A stretch of 64,000 bases of DNA from Chloroflexota bacterium (GTDB lineage Bacteria > Chloroflexota > Anaerolineae > Anaerolineales > UBA11579): the NCBI GenBank assembly GCA_019456165.1, contig VRUJ01000014.1:24097-88096 (forward strand), given 5' to 3'. The position numbers and the translations under genes were made by a program. The notes under the pieces are model-generated. The model did no database searches. It was given only the letters and a program-made list of their open reading frames with translations, and was not told where the DNA came from. The stretch's first letter is position 1. Each line of letters opens with the position of its first letter. Below are positions 50,492 through 60,753 of this stretch, in pieces.

Positions 50492-53053
50492 ATGGCTAAA
50501 CCAAAAAAATCTCGTATAAAAAAATTAGGCAAATTAGGTCTCGCTATTTTAGAGCATCGTATTGAAAAAGTTATTGGGAATAATGCAGTTGATATGCTCA
50601 AAGCAGCGCATAAAGATCATGAAGCCCTCATCTCAGCGCTAACAAATACAGAACGACGTTTTCGTGACGAATTTGATGACAAAGAGTTGGTAAAAGCCAT
50701 GTTCGATGATCTATCGTTGGAAAATCTCCCTTCCCTAGATGAAGCATTTAGTAAATTCTATTCCAGACCTACTGATCCGAGCTTACCACAGACGCTAATG
50801 CGATTTATGAGAAGTGATTTCCCCAGCCTTCCTGAGGGACGATTGTTAAATGCAACCCGCGAATATATCATTATCTTTACCGAAGAACTTGCCATGGTAG
50901 ATGAGAAATTCCGTGACGACGCAGAGGCTTTAGCCAATATTCGCAGCCATCATGACCAGGCTCAATTTTTTAAAGATATTCGGGGACTATTTGAAAAGGA
51001 AAAGGCTCCAAAAATTTCCCCACCTGATACTCTCCAATCCCTACACCAAATACCTCCACCCCCCGCAGATTTCACCGGGCGCGAAGAAGAACTTGGTGAA
51101 TTACGCCAAGCGCTCACCGAAGGCGGCGCGGCCATCTCGGGTGTTCGCGGGATGGGTGGGATTGGCAAGACCGTGCTGGCCTTGGTTTTGGCCCAAGAAC
51201 TGAAAGATAGCTATCCCGACGCGCAGATATTCCTTGACTTGCAAGGGGCTCACAAACAAGAGCCTTTGACACCTGCTGAAGTACTGACGTATGTGGTGCG
51301 CGCCTTCCACCCCACCGCCCAGCTCCCTGAGGATGTAAAACAACTTCGCGCCCTGTTCCTATCCACGTTGGAGGGTCAACAGGTACTGATATTGATGGAT
51401 AACGCCCTGGATGCAGAACAGGTGCGGCCCATCTTACCGCCTATGGGCTGCTGCCTGCTCGTCACTTCGCGGCAGCATTTCACCCTTCCAGGGTTGATCG
51501 CCCTGGACCTTGACCGTATGTCTCCCGAGGATGCCTCCGAGTTACTTCTGACAATCGCGCCTCGCATTGGTGAGCACACCGCCGAGATCGCCAGACTTTG
51601 CGCTTACCTGCCTCTAGCCCTGCGCTTGGCAGCCACCGCCCTGGCGGAGACTCTCAATCTCTCTCCAGAAGAGTACATTGAGCGCTTACAAGATGAGCAG
51701 ACACGCGCTGAGCTAGTAGAAGCCTCGCTCAAATTGAGCTACGACCTTCTGGATGAGAGTTTGCAAACTCATTGGCGCGCATTGGGGGTATTCCCAGGCG
51801 GCTTTGACCAGGCTGCCGCCGAAGCGGTGTGGGAACTGGAAGAAGACAAAACCCAAGATGCCCTGAGTTCTTTGCTACGCTATAGCATGTTGGATTATGA
51901 CCAGACCACCCAGCGCTACCGCCTGCACGACCTGGCACGGGATAGCGCTGCGAAAATGTTGGGCGAATATGAAGAAGAGGAAAAAACTTATAGATTCCGC
52001 CATGCGACGCATTACTTAAATATCCTGACTGCCGCAGATTCTCTTTACCTTAAAGGGGGTGAGGGTGTGTTAGCAGGGTTAGCGCTGTACGACAGGGAAG
52101 CCAGGAATATTACTGCCGGGCAGGCTTGGGCAGCCACTCAAATGGAAGAATACGAGAATGTTTCCTTCCTCATAAATTATTATTCAGGAGCAGCTGGTTC
52201 AATACTCAACTTCAGGTTGCACCCCCAAAAATGGATTAGCTGGTTGGATGCTGGACTGACCGCGGCCGAATCTCTTGGGGATAAAAATGCGCAAAGTAAC
52301 CATCTAGGCAATTTAGGTATTGCCTATTATGATTTGGGCGAGACCCGCTGGGCTATCGAGTATCACGAGCGGGCATTGGTTATTAGCCAAGAGATGGAGG
52401 ATAAATGGGCGGAAGGCCAAGACTTGATCAACCTGGGGAATGCCTACGTTGCACTGGGCGAGCCCCGCCGGGCTATTGAGTATTTCGAAAAGGCAATATC
52501 GATAAGGCAAGTGATCGAAGATAAACGCACTGAAGGCCAAGTACTGAGTGGCCTAGGGAATGCCTACACAGTCCTGGGTGATCCCCGCAAGGCTATTGAG
52601 TATCACGAGAAGGCGCATATAATAAGCCAAAAGATTAAGGATAAACGGGCTGAAGGCCAAGACCTGGGCAATCTTGGGATTGCTTACAATAAACTGGGCG
52701 AGTTCCCCAAGGCCATAGAGTATTACGAGCAACAATTGAAAATCGCAAAGGAGCTAAGCGACCGGCGCGGTGAGGGCAACGCCCTGGGTAATCTTGGGAA
52801 TGCCTACAAAAATCTCGGTGAGACCAGCAGGGCCATCGAGTATTATGAGCAGCAGTTGGAAATCGCAAAGGAGACCAGCGACCGTCGTGGTGAGGGAAAC
52901 GCACTTTGGAATACGGCAATAGCCTTTGCTGAATTGGGGCAGCCGGAGCAAGCAATTGAAAGCGCCGCGACCGCGCTAGAGATTTACGAACAAATCGAAG
53001 CCCCCTATGCTGAGATGGTGCGTAAGAAGCTTGCCGAGTGGCGGGGGGAGTGA
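50492..53053 (+). CDS. STAND NTPase: unknown N-terminal domain, NB-ARC, TPR array
   Basis: 853 residues. Residues 1-185 are a helical, AT-rich-encoded domain I do not recognise. Residues 195-420 are NB-ARC: TGREEELGELRQAL, Walker A GMGGIGKT ending at K226, IFLDLQG, LILMDNA and the GLPL-like YLPLALRLA. A winged-helix-like part follows (LSYDLLDESLQTHWRALGVFPGGFD, YRLHDLARDSA), then a linker and six 40-residue TPRs (about 605-845). STAND proteins oligomerise on sensing a ligand through the repeats and switch on the N-terminal effector. Transcription control, signalling or antiviral defence are all possible. Confidence 0.85.
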   Translation: MAKPKKSRIKKLGKLGLAILEHRIEKVIGNNAVDMLKAAHKDHEALISALTNTERRFRDEFDDKELVKAMFDDLSLENLPSLDEAFSKFYSRPTDPSLPQTLMRFMRSDFPSLPEGRLLNATREYIIIFTEELAMVDEKFRDDAEALANIRSHHDQAQFFKDIRGLFEKEKAPKISPPDTLQSLHQIPPPPADFTGREEELGELRQALTEGGAAISGVRGMGGIGKTVLALVLAQELKDSYPDAQIFLDLQGAHKQEPLTPAEVLTYVVRAFHPTAQLPEDVKQLRALFLSTLEGQQVLILMDNALDAEQVRPILPPMGCCLLVTSRQHFTLPGLIALDLDRMSPEDASELLLTIAPRIGEHTAEIARLCAYLPLALRLAATALAETLNLSPEEYIERLQDEQTRAELVEASLKLSYDLLDESLQTHWRALGVFPGGFDQAAAEAVWELEEDKTQDALSSLLRYSMLDYDQTTQRYRLHDLARDSAAKMLGEYEEEEKTYRFRHATHYLNILTAADSLYLKGGEGVLAGLALYDREARNITAGQAWAATQMEEYENVSFLINYYSGAAGSILNFRLHPQKWISWLDAGLTAAESLGDKNAQSNHLGNLGIAYYDLGETRWAIEYHERALVISQEMEDKWAEGQDLINLGNAYVALGEPRRAIEYFEKAISIRQVIEDKRTEGQVLSGLGNAYTVLGDPRKAIEYHEKAHIISQKIKDKRAEGQDLGNLGIAYNKLGEFPKAIEYYEQQLKIAKELSDRRGEGNALGNLGNAYKNLGETSRAIEYYEQQLEIAKETSDRRGEGNALWNTAIAFAELGQPEQAIESAATALEIYEQIEAPYAEMVRKKLAEWRGE
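52304..53023 (+). repeat. Five 120-bp tandem repeats plus a diverged sixth (TPR units)
   Basis: Units start at 52304, 52424, 52544, 52664, 52784 and 52904. Each encodes a 40-residue repeat with LGNLG-A-LG----AIEY and an EGN/EGQ end. DNA-level similarity between units is high for the first five, which points to recent expansion. Confidence 0.88.
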
Positions 53054-53077
53054 GGGTGGGTGTAAGTAGACAGGGAA

Positions 53078-53097
53078 CAAGGGGCTTAAGCCCCTTG
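53078..53097. repeat. Perfect 20-bp palindrome after the STAND gene
   Basis: CAAGGGGCTTAAGCCCCTTG. It could form a terminator-like stem without T run, or be a REP-like element marking the end of the accessory insert. Confidence 0.6.
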
Positions 53098-53172
53098 CCG
53101 AGGAGCGAATAACCCTTAAGGTCTCAACATAATCACCCACCTAATCCCTTCCCAATCTGATAAAATGCAGGC

Positions 53173-54087
53173 ATGGAAAACGAGCAAGAATTCAAATCCG
53201 GTTACGTCGCTGTGATGGGGCGGCCCAACGTGGGTAAATCCACGCTGATGAACGCGCTGCTGGGGCAGAAGATAGCGGCGGTCTCGATGCGTCCGCAGAC
53301 CACGCGCCGGCAGCAGTTGGGTATCCTGACCACGGACTACGCCCAGATCGTCTTTACCGACACACCCGGTCTGCACAAGGCGCGCCACAAGCTGGGCGGG
53401 CATATGAACGATGAAGCTTTAGCAGCGCTAGAAGATGCAGATGTGGCCTTATTCGTGGTGGATGCCTCGGTATTTCCGCACGAGGAAGACCGCATGTTGG
53501 CTGAGGCTATCCAGGGATTACGCCATATCCCCCCCGTGGTCATGGCGCTCAACAAAGTTGATTTGGTTGAGCAAGGCGACTTGGAGGCGCGCAGCGCTGC
53601 TTATTTGGAGTTGTTCCCCCAAGCCACACAAAGCCAGGTATCAGCCCTGACGGGGATCAACCTGGGCGGGTTGTTGGAAACCATCCTGGAATTCTTAAAG
53701 CCCGGGCCTGCTTTTTATCCCGAAGACCAGGTCACTGATCTATTCGAGAGGGAGATCGCCTCCGACCTGATCCGCGAGTCTGCACTGATCTTGCTGCGGG
53801 ATGAGGTGCCTCACGGCATTGCCGTCAGGATCGACGAATTCACCGAGAGGGGGGACAGTGGGGCATACATCGAAGCGACATTATTCATCGAACGCGAATC
53901 GCAAAAAGGAATCGTGATCGGCAAGGGTGGGGAGATGCTCAAGAAAATCGGCACCGCCGCGCGCAAGGAAATTGAAGCCATGAGCGAGCGTAAAGTGTTC
54001 CTGAGGCTGCGGGTCAAAGTGAAAAAGAACTGGCGCAATGATGAGAACTTCCTGCGCTTATTCAATTTTGACAAGAGGAAAAAGTAG
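53173..54087 (+). CDS. era: Ribosome-assembly GTPase Era
   Basis: 304 residues. The G domain has GRPNVGKSTLMNALLGQ (G1), RPQTTRRQQLGI (G2), DTPGLHK (G3), NKVDL (G4) and SALTG (G5). The C-terminal KH domain has GIVIGKGGEMLKKIGTAARKEIE. Era binds the 3' end of 16S rRNA and helps 30S maturation. The YhhN-like gene begins on the next base after its stop. Confidence 0.97.
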   Translation: MENEQEFKSGYVAVMGRPNVGKSTLMNALLGQKIAAVSMRPQTTRRQQLGILTTDYAQIVFTDTPGLHKARHKLGGHMNDEALAALEDADVALFVVDASVFPHEEDRMLAEAIQGLRHIPPVVMALNKVDLVEQGDLEARSAAYLELFPQATQSQVSALTGINLGGLLETILEFLKPGPAFYPEDQVTDLFEREIASDLIRESALILLRDEVPHGIAVRIDEFTERGDSGAYIEATLFIERESQKGIVIGKGGEMLKKIGTAARKEIEAMSERKVFLRLRVKVKKNWRNDENFLRLFNFDKRKK

Positions 54088-54786
54088 ATGCCCCTGTTCG
54101 TGCTGGCGCTGGCTCTAGCCCTGTTGGATTGGATTGCGGTTGCGCGCAGCAACACTCGCCTGGGTTACATTACCCGTCCGGGTGTGATGCTTGCCATGCT
54201 GGCCGGGTTGTGGGTAAGCGCGGATTTGACCTCATTATCTGCACACCCAGAAGCGCTGCCCTTGCTCTGGTTTGCCTGGGGGCTGGTCTTTTCGCTGGCT
54301 GGTGATGTGCTCCTGATGCTGCCGCGCCAGCAATTTATCGGCGGGCTGGTAGCATTCTTATTGGCACACCTGGCTTACATCCTGGGATTTGGGGGTTTGG
54401 GTTATTCCCATGGCTTAATACTGCCGTGGGTGATAATCACTTTACTGGTAGTGGTTGTTGGCTCCCGAGTGTATCTAAAAATTGCCACTGGGTTACGTGA
54501 TTCTGGGGAGCAAAAATTACAGGTTCCGGTCGCCGGTTACTCGCTGGTGATCTCGGCGATGTTAGTCGCCGCGCTCTCCAGTTTGATAAATGCTCATTGG
54601 GAATTCGGACATGCGTATTTGGTGAGTGCCGGAGCTTTATTGTTTTACATATCGGATATCATTCTGGGTTGGGACCGTTTTGTTGAACCCCTGCCTCATG
54701 CCAAATTGAAAGTAGCTGTTATGTACCATTTGGGTCAATTCGGATTGGTGCTGGGGGCCGCATTACATTACCTTCAATATACCTGA
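54088..54786 (+). CDS. YhhN-family membrane protein (lysoplasmalogenase-like)
   Basis: 232 residues, about eight membrane helices. LGYITRPGVMLAMLAGLW, FSLAGDVLLMLPRQQFIGGLVAFLLAHLAYI (read in parts) and a C-terminal DIILGWDRFV region are typical of the YhhN/TMEM86 family. Members in animals and Legionella hydrolyse lysoplasmalogens. Whether that reaction occurs here is unknown. It starts immediately after the era stop, so it is coupled to era. Confidence 0.88.
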   Translation: MPLFVLALALALLDWIAVARSNTRLGYITRPGVMLAMLAGLWVSADLTSLSAHPEALPLLWFAWGLVFSLAGDVLLMLPRQQFIGGLVAFLLAHLAYILGFGGLGYSHGLILPWVIITLLVVVVGSRVYLKIATGLRDSGEQKLQVPVAGYSLVISAMLVAALSSLINAHWEFGHAYLVSAGALLFYISDIILGWDRFVEPLPHAKLKVAVMYHLGQFGLVLGAALHYLQYT

Positions 54787-54854
54787 TCGTCCTCCCTCCG
54801 AAAAAATTGAAATTTCAATAGGAACGTTATCCCGGTCACTTCCTGTGGGATTCG

Positions 54855-55754
54855 TTAATCTACCACCAATTGGGAATTAGCCAGGCTCTCCAGCACGCCG
54901 ATCACTGCGGAATTATCCAGATCACCCATGCCCATCTCCAGCATAGCATCGAACAACTGGGTATTGACCGCCGTGGTGGGTAGGGGGATGCCGTATTTCC
55001 GGGCTGTCTCCATGACGATACCCAGGTCTTTGTCCTGCATGTGAGCTTTGAAGCCTGGTTGGCGATTGCCAGCGAACAAACGCTCAGGTTTTACGTCCAA
55101 TGTCCAGCACTGCGCTGCCCCGCCTTGGATAGCTTGCACAACTTTTTGAGGGTCTGCCCCGGCTTTTTGAGCGAACACGATCAGCTCTCCCATAGCCACC
55201 ATTTGGGCTGCGACCATGATCTGGTTAGCGCACTTGGCTACCTGCCCGGCCCCGCTCTCACCAACGTGAGTGATGGACTTTCCGATAGCATCGAAGACAG
55301 GTAAGGCTTTTTCTAGAGCATCCGCGGGACCGCCGACCATGATAGCCAAGGTTCCTTTTTGCGCGCCGATATCACCCCCGCTGACCGGTGCGTCCAGGCA
55401 AGTAACGCCGACTTCGCCCAATTTCTCTGCGATGTGCCGCGCGCTGGCCGGTTTGATGGTTGAGTTATCCACGAATATCAAGCCCTCGTGAGCGCCCTCG
55501 AAGATGCCATCCGGCCCCAAAGCGGCCAACTCCACATCCGGCGAATCAGGCAAATTGGTGAAGACGATATCCACCTGGGCGGCGACTTCTTTTGGCGAGT
55601 AGGCTTTTTTGGCGCCGAGGGCGACCAATTCGTCTACCGCGGCGCGGCTGCGGTTGTGTACTACCAGCGGGAATCCAGTATTTAAGATGTTACGCGCTAT
55701 GGGTTTGCCCATCAACCCCAGGCCGATGTATCCGACAGTTAGTTTAGCTGTCAC
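54855..55754 (-). CDS. NAD(P)-dependent beta-hydroxyacid dehydrogenase (HIBADH/GarR family)
   Basis: 299 residues. Rossmann motif GYIGLGLMGKPIARNIL, the substrate loop DAPVSGGDIGAQKGTLAIMVGG, the catalytic Lys in GQVAKCANQIMVA and the C-terminal DKDLGIVME block identify the family. Likely reactions include 3-hydroxyisobutyrate or tartronate-semialdehyde interconversion, and the exact substrate cannot be read from sequence. Single gene, converging with the YhhN gene and upstream of (in the same direction as) rnpB. Confidence 0.92.
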   Translation of the reverse strand: MTAKLTVGYIGLGLMGKPIARNILNTGFPLVVHNRSRAAVDELVALGAKKAYSPKEVAAQVDIVFTNLPDSPDVELAALGPDGIFEGAHEGLIFVDNSTIKPASARHIAEKLGEVGVTCLDAPVSGGDIGAQKGTLAIMVGGPADALEKALPVFDAIGKSITHVGESGAGQVAKCANQIMVAAQMVAMGELIVFAQKAGADPQKVVQAIQGGAAQCWTLDVKPERLFAGNRQPGFKAHMQDKDLGIVMETARKYGIPLPTTAVNTQLFDAMLEMGMGDLDNSAVIGVLESLANSQLVVD

Positions 55755-55825
55755 ATGAGACTCCTTGGAATATTGTCATTTGCCATGATATCCGCATTCA
55801 AATCATTGGTAAAAATAGATAAAAA

Positions 55826-56290
55826 CCCCAGGCTGGTCTATAAGCCGCATTTTGTCCGGTGTGGGAGAAAGGTTTACACCCCGGAGGGCTTCATCCCTTG
55901 CTGATCCACACTTAGGCAGCTATCTATCTAGGCCGCAGGTCTCCCTGAAGCTCTAGCGGCCTACCCGGAACTCAAACGAAACGAACAGTCTCTCGTTCCT
56001 GCTTGGCCTTGCTCCCGGTGAGGGTTGCCTGGCCGCAGGCATTACTGCCTACGCCGGTGGTCTCTTACACGTGGAGTTTGCTGGGCAAACTCCCAACGAA
56101 CTGTTTAGCAGTTCGTCCACCATTTCACCCTTGCCGGCAACTAGCAAGCTAGTCGCTTTGGCGGTATATTTCTGTGGCCCTATCTGGCAGGTTTCCCCGC
56201 CCCGGGTGTTACCCGGCACCGTGCTCTATGGAGTGCGGACTTTCCTCGGTGCGGCAAGCGCCGCAACGTGGCTGCCCAACCAACCTGGGG
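55826..56290 (-). ncRNA. rnpB: RNase P RNA (bacterial type A-like)
   Basis: On the minus strand the RNA begins CCCCAGGTTGG, soon reaches the universal GAGGAAAGTCC (here followed by GCACTCCATAGAGCACGGTG) and ends with ATGCGGCTTATAGACCAGCC and TGGGG. The 5' and 3' ends pair as helix P1. The length of about 465 bases is above the E. coli size, which suggests extended peripheral stems. It forms the catalytic core of RNase P for tRNA 5' maturation. ORFs read across it are spurious. Confidence 0.95.
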
Positions 56291-56296
56291 ATAATC

Positions 56297-56325
56297 ATGA
56301 TACTATTTACCGCCAGTGGCGTCAA
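56297..56325 (-). promoter_or_regulatory. Promoter of rnpB
   Basis: On the minus strand TTGACG (56325-56320), a 17-base spacer, TATCAT (56302-56297), placed seven bases before the predicted 5' end. Confidence 0.7.
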
Positions 56326-56450
56326 TCATTCCTTCAGAGATGTGAATAGGATTGAGCCTAAATTTGAATGAATACCTGGATTAGGTGGTGGATAAAGTGG
56401 AATTTATACAACGAATTGAATAAACTTAATAATAATCTAATAAAAATTAC

Positions 56451-56480
56451 TTGACTTTTAGGCTATATTTTAGATATAAT
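56451..56480 (+). promoter_or_regulatory. Promoter of rpoB
   Basis: TTGACT at 56451-56456 and TATAAT at 56475-56480 with an 18-base spacer. It leaves a leader of about 95 bases before the rpoB ATG. Confidence 0.7.
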
Positions 56481-56581
56481 ACGAGATTGTGCAATGGGTG
56501 TTTTATGTTTGTATTTAAATGGGGGTTCAACAGCCAAATTATTTGGTTTTAACCGTTTTTATGTAGTTTAGGAGACCTTGA

Positions 56582-59500
56582 ATGGCGCAGTCCCTCCCAG
56601 TAAAGAATTACTCACGTATTCCAACCAATTTACCTCTCCCGAATTTAATTGAGGTCCAGTTAGATTCTTTTCAACACCTTAAAAAAGAAGGTCTAGCTGA
56701 TCTTTTCCATGAGGTTTCCCCGATTGAATCCTATAATAAGAGGATGAAGCTGTATTTCCCCAGCCGTAGCCCTGAATCTGAACAATGGGGTTTAGCTTAC
56801 TGGTTTGATGATCCAAAGTATAGTACGGAAGAATGCATGGAGCGTGATCTGACCTATGCCTCCCCGCTTTATATTTCAGTCCTACTGGCTGGCCCGGATG
56901 TACCAGAACCCATCAAACAGGAAATTTTCTTGGGGGATTTCCCAGAGATGACAGATAAGGGTACCTTCATTATAAACGGCACCGAAAGGGTGGTTGTCTC
57001 TCAACTCATTAGATCCCCGGGTGTGTATTTCGAAACCCAGGTCGATCGTTCTACCGGGCGCCCACTAGCCATGGCGAAATTGATCCCTGACCGGGGCGCA
57101 TGGATGGAGTTCGAAACTCGTAAGAGCGACTACCTTACCCTAAAATTCAATCGCAAGCGCACGATCCCGATTACCATTTTCCTTAGGGCGCTATCTACAG
57201 TAGATGACAATATAGTAAACCCCCCGCTTAAAGAAGGTACCGATGAAGAAATCATCAGCTTATTCGAAGACATCGACACCAACCCAGACCGTATGTATAT
57301 TGCTTCCACACTACGACAGGAACCTGATTGGGATGTAGAGGATGGTATGACAGTTGCTGAGGCTGCGTTAATTGAATTCTTCAAACGCATGCGACCGGGA
57401 GATCCGGCAACTTTAGAGAACGCGCGTGAATTTATTAAAGGCCAGCTTTTTGACCAAAGGCATTACGATTTAGAAAACGTGGGCCGCTATAAACTCAACC
57501 AAAAGCTGGAGCTAGATAATTTAATTCCTCTAGAACACCGGACAATCTCAAAATGGGATATTGTGCGTCTAGCACGGCGAATGATTTTAATTAATAATGG
57601 TGTAGAACCCCCAGATGATATTGATCATTTAGGTAATCGCCGCATAAAAACATGCGGAGAGTTGATTCAAAACAAAATGCGAATTGGCTTGCGGCGCATG
57701 GAGCGTGTGATTAAAGAACGCATGTCCATCCGTGACCAAGACCAGCTCTCTCCACTTACTTTGATCAATATCCGCCCAGTGGTTGCATCTATTCGCGAAT
57801 TCTTCGGGTCCAGCCAATTATCACAATTCATGGAACAGACCAATCCTCTCTCCGAGTTGAAGCATAAACGCACAGTATCAGCTTTGGGTCCAGGCGGTTT
57901 ACGACGTGAGCGCGCCGGTTTTGATGTACGTGATGTGCATCACTCCCATTACGGGCGCATATGTCCAATTGAAACGCCTGAAGGACCAAACATTGGATTG
58001 ATTGGCCGCCTGGCTTCATATGCACGGGTAAACAAGTATGGATTCATTGAAACTCCTTACAGGCAAGTGATTGGAGCAGTACCTGGAAATATCAAGAATC
58101 TGACGGGACGTATACCCCGAGAAGACGTGGTTGACCCAAAAACCAAGAAATTAGTGGCTAAAGAGGGGGAACGTATTAATGAAGAGACTGCCAAGACGAT
58201 AGCCAAGTTAAAACTGAAAGATGTTGCTATTGTTCCATTTGTTTCAGATAAGATTGAATACCTGTCTGCGAATTTTGAAGATAAGTACCATATTGCTCAA
58301 GCAAATGCACCCCTCACTGAGCACAATGAATTTGTCCGACCGCGAGTATCCTCCCGCTTCCAATCTGGTTTTCAATTTTCGTCACCTGAACGACTTGATT
58401 ATATGGACGTTGCGCCCCACCAAGTTGTTGGAATTAGCGCAGCTCTTATACCATTTCTGGAACATGACGATGCAAACCGGGCTTTGATGGGATCAAATAT
58501 GATGGCTCAGGCTGTCCCCCTGCTCCTGCCTGAAATTCCTATAGTTTCTACTGGAATGGAGAAACACGCGGTTCAATATTCGGGACAGGTTCTAATTGCA
58601 GGAGAGGATGGCGAAGTTATCTCTGTTACCGGAAATATGATCGTTGTGCGTTCTTCGAAAGGCAACGAGCAACAATATTCATTGCGGAAGTACCAGAGGT
58701 CGAACCAAAATACTTGCATAGATCAAAGACCTGCAGTTGTGAAAGGGCAACGAGTCCGTAAAGGAGATGTCATCGCAGATTCATCCTCTACTCAAGCTGG
58801 CCATCTTGCCCTAGGACAAAATGTTGTCGTCGCTTTCCTATCCTGGGAAGGTGGAAATTTCGAAGATGCGATCTTAATCTCCGAACACTTGGTACAAGAA
58901 GATCGTTTCACCTCCATCCATATTGAAAAATATGAAGTAGAAGCGCGCGACACCAAACTTGGACCGGAAGAAATTACGCGTGATATCCCCAACGTCGGCG
59001 ATGAGGCCATTAAAGACTTAGACGAAAAAGGCATAATCCGAATCGGCGCGGAGGTGGGACCAAACGATATTTTAGTTGGAAAGATCACTCCGAAAGGCGA
59101 AAAAGAACTTACCCCTGAAGAGCGGCTATTGCGAGCTATTTTCGGTGAAAAATCACGCGACGTGAAAGATACCTCCTTGCGAATGCCGCATGGTGAACGA
59201 GGAAAAGTCGTTGAAGTGTTTGAATTCTCGCGAGAAGATAATGTTGATCTTTCCGCGGGTGTAGAGAAGATGGTGCGAGTATCGGTTGCCCAGCCGCGTA
59301 AAATAACTGCTGGAGATAAAATGGCTGGACGGCATGGGAACAAAGGAGTAGTTTCGCAAGTTGTCCCAGTTGAAGATATGCCTTTCCTTGAGAATGGCAC
59401 ACCAGTGGATATTATCCTGAATCCCCTTGGCGTTCCTGGTCGTATGAACATCGGGCAGGTATTGGAAACACACCTGGGGTGGGCAGCGGACCGCTTGGGC

Positions 59501-60493
59501 TTTAGAGCCGTGGTTCCTGTTTTCGATGGAGCAACTGAGATTGAGATTCAAGCAGAATTAGTTCGTGCCTGGATGATTGATCAGGCATGGAAGGAAACAG
59601 CAGATAACGCCTGGAAATGGTTAGAAGAACAAGACTCAGATTATGACGCTGAAAATTTTAAAGATGAAGACGAAGTGCGTCGATTATACGTGGAAAATTG
59701 GTTGGGTGAGCGCGATTATGATATCTTTCATATGATTTCAGATGCTAATTTTACGCGCAGGTCAGTACTACGTGAATGGCTGCGAGACAAAGGATTTGAT
59801 CCATCGGAAATTCTTGACTTTGAGGAAGATGAAATTTCCCCGAAGATGCGGGAGGAGCAAGGGCTAAGGGCAAAAAATGTTGGTTTGCGTCTCTGGCTTG
59901 AAGCAAATGGAGTCGACGTTTCCAAAACCAAGGATGAGAAGCTGCTGAAAAGAGCTGAGAAGATTCTATTTGAAGAAGGCAAACCTCACCCCTTACTTGG
60001 AAAGCAGATCCTACGTGATGGCATGTCTGGAAAAGCATATGATCAACCGGTTACAGTAGGTGTGATGACCATGCTCAAACTGCACCACTTGGTTGAAGAT
60101 AAAGTACACGCCCGCTCAACAGGACCTTACAGCTTAGTTACACAACAACCATTAGGTGGAAAAGCGCAATTTGGCGGCCAACGTTTTGGTGAGATGGAGG
60201 TGTGGGCATTGGAAGCCTATGGCGCAGCGCATACCTTGCAAGAAATGCTTACTGTAAAATCTGACGATGTGCATGGTCGTGTGAAGACCTACGAAGCAAT
60301 TGTAAAAGGTGAGACCATTGAAGAACCTGGAATTCCTGCATCATTCCGCGTGTTAGTAAAGGAATTACAAAGTTTAGGACTAGCTGTTGAAGCGCTCACC
60401 GATGATGGGGTGATTAATTTTGGAAAAGAAGAAGAACGTGCCAGGATCCCCCGTGTTCAAACTGGCCTTCTGGGATTAGGAAGAAAATATTAA
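56582..60493 (+). CDS. rpoB: RNA polymerase beta subunit
   Basis: 1303 residues, complete. It starts at the ATG at 56582 with TAGGAGA ahead. Recognisable parts are the N-terminal [16 protein letters not shown], the rifampicin region ([36 protein letters not shown]), [28 protein letters not shown] and the C-terminal [20 protein letters not shown]. Against E. coli the rifampicin pocket has Glu at 516 and Thr at 518, while His526 and Ser531 are kept. A terminator follows and rpoC is not adjacent, unlike most bacteria. Confidence 0.98.
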   Translation: MAQSLPVKNYSRIPTNLPLPNLIEVQLDSFQHLKKEGLADLFHEVSPIESYNKRMKLYFPSRSPESEQWGLAYWFDDPKYSTEECMERDLTYASPLYISVLLAGPDVPEPIKQEIFLGDFPEMTDKGTFIINGTERVVVSQLIRSPGVYFETQVDRSTGRPLAMAKLIPDRGAWMEFETRKSDYLTLKFNRKRTIPITIFLRALSTVDDNIVNPPLKEGTDEEIISLFEDIDTNPDRMYIASTLRQEPDWDVEDGMTVAEAALIEFFKRMRPGDPATLENAREFIKGQLFDQRHYDLENVGRYKLNQKLELDNLIPLEHRTISKWDIVRLARRMILINNGVEPPDDIDHLGNRRIKTCGELIQNKMRIGLRRMERVIKERMSIRDQDQLSPLTLINIRPVVASIREFFGSSQLSQFMEQTNPLSELKHKRTVSALGPGGLRRERAGFDVRDVHHSHYGRICPIETPEGPNIGLIGRLASYARVNKYGFIETPYRQVIGAVPGNIKNLTGRIPREDVVDPKTKKLVAKEGERINEETAKTIAKLKLKDVAIVPFVSDKIEYLSANFEDKYHIAQANAPLTEHNEFVRPRVSSRFQSGFQFSSPERLDYMDVAPHQVVGISAALIPFLEHDDANRALMGSNMMAQAVPLLLPEIPIVSTGMEKHAVQYSGQVLIAGEDGEVISVTGNMIVVRSSKGNEQQYSLRKYQRSNQNTCIDQRPAVVKGQRVRKGDVIADSSSTQAGHLALGQNVVVAFLSWEGGNFEDAILISEHLVQEDRFTSIHIEKYEVEARDTKLGPEEITRDIPNVGDEAIKDLDEKGIIRIGAEVGPNDILVGKITPKGEKELTPEERLLRAIFGEKSRDVKDTSLRMPHGERGKVVEVFEFSREDNVDLSAGVEKMVRVSVAQPRKITAGDKMAGRHGNKGVVSQVVPVEDMPFLENGTPVDIILNPLGVPGRMNIGQVLETHLGWAADRLGFRAVVPVFDGATEIEIQAELVRAWMIDQAWKETADNAWKWLEEQDSDYDAENFKDEDEVRRLYVENWLGERDYDIFHMISDANFTRRSVLREWLRDKGFDPSEILDFEEDEISPKMREEQGLRAKNVGLRLWLEANGVDVSKTKDEKLLKRAEKILFEEGKPHPLLGKQILRDGMSGKAYDQPVTVGVMTMLKLHHLVEDKVHARSTGPYSLVTQQPLGGKAQFGGQRFGEMEVWALEAYGAAHTLQEMLTVKSDDVHGRVKTYEAIVKGETIEEPGIPASFRVLVKELQSLGLAVEALTDDGVINFGKEEERARIPRVQTGLLGLGRKY

Positions 60494-60508
60494 CCACTAC
60501 GATTAGAG

Positions 60509-60543
60509 AATATGCGTCGGAGAATTCCGACGCATATTTTTTA
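60509..60543 (+). terminator. Rho-independent terminator of rpoB
   Basis: AATATGCGTCGG (60509-60520) and CCGACGCATATT (60527-60538) form a 12-bp stem, followed by a T-rich run. Confidence 0.92.
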
Positions 60544-60619
60544 TTAATAACGTCAAGGTAGTGAAAAGTAAATCGGGACAGGAGATATCTAAAATAGAAA
60601 ATATTGCTTTTTCAATTCC

Positions 60620-60648
60620 TTGACGATGCATAATGTAAGTGTTAAAAT
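60620..60648 (+). promoter_or_regulatory. Promoter of the rpsL-rpsG-fusA-tuf operon
   Basis: TTGACG at 60620-60625, 17-base spacer, TAAAAT at 60643-60648. The predicted start near 60655 gives a leader of about 165 bases. Confidence 0.75.
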
Positions 60649-60684
60649 TATTTCTTGTGGCTGTGAGATTATGAATATCTCTTA

Positions 60685-60753
60685 GGGCAAATTTGCCCGT
60701 TGAATAGCTTTGTTGCGCAAATCGAGGCCATCATGCAACACCGATGGCCTTTT
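60685..60753 (+). promoter_or_regulatory. Structured leader of the str operon: hairpin plus terminator-like stem
   Basis: First GGGCAAATTTGCCC (60685-60698), a perfect palindrome. Then GGCCATC (60726-60732) pairs with GATGGCC (60743-60749) across a ten-base loop, followed by TTTTA (60750-60754). The second resembles a weak intrinsic terminator ahead of rpsL, so an attenuation mechanism is possible. No antiterminator pairing was worked out. Confidence 0.5.

Noticed and set aside
52304..53023. Regular repeats as a CRISPR array
   Set aside because: The 120-bp units are coding, in frame, and encode TPRs, with no constant repeat/variable spacer pattern.
56071..56371. Open reading frames on the plus strand (about 92 and 65 codons)
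   Set aside because: They lie across the RNase P RNA gene and have no ribosome-binding site or recognisable product.
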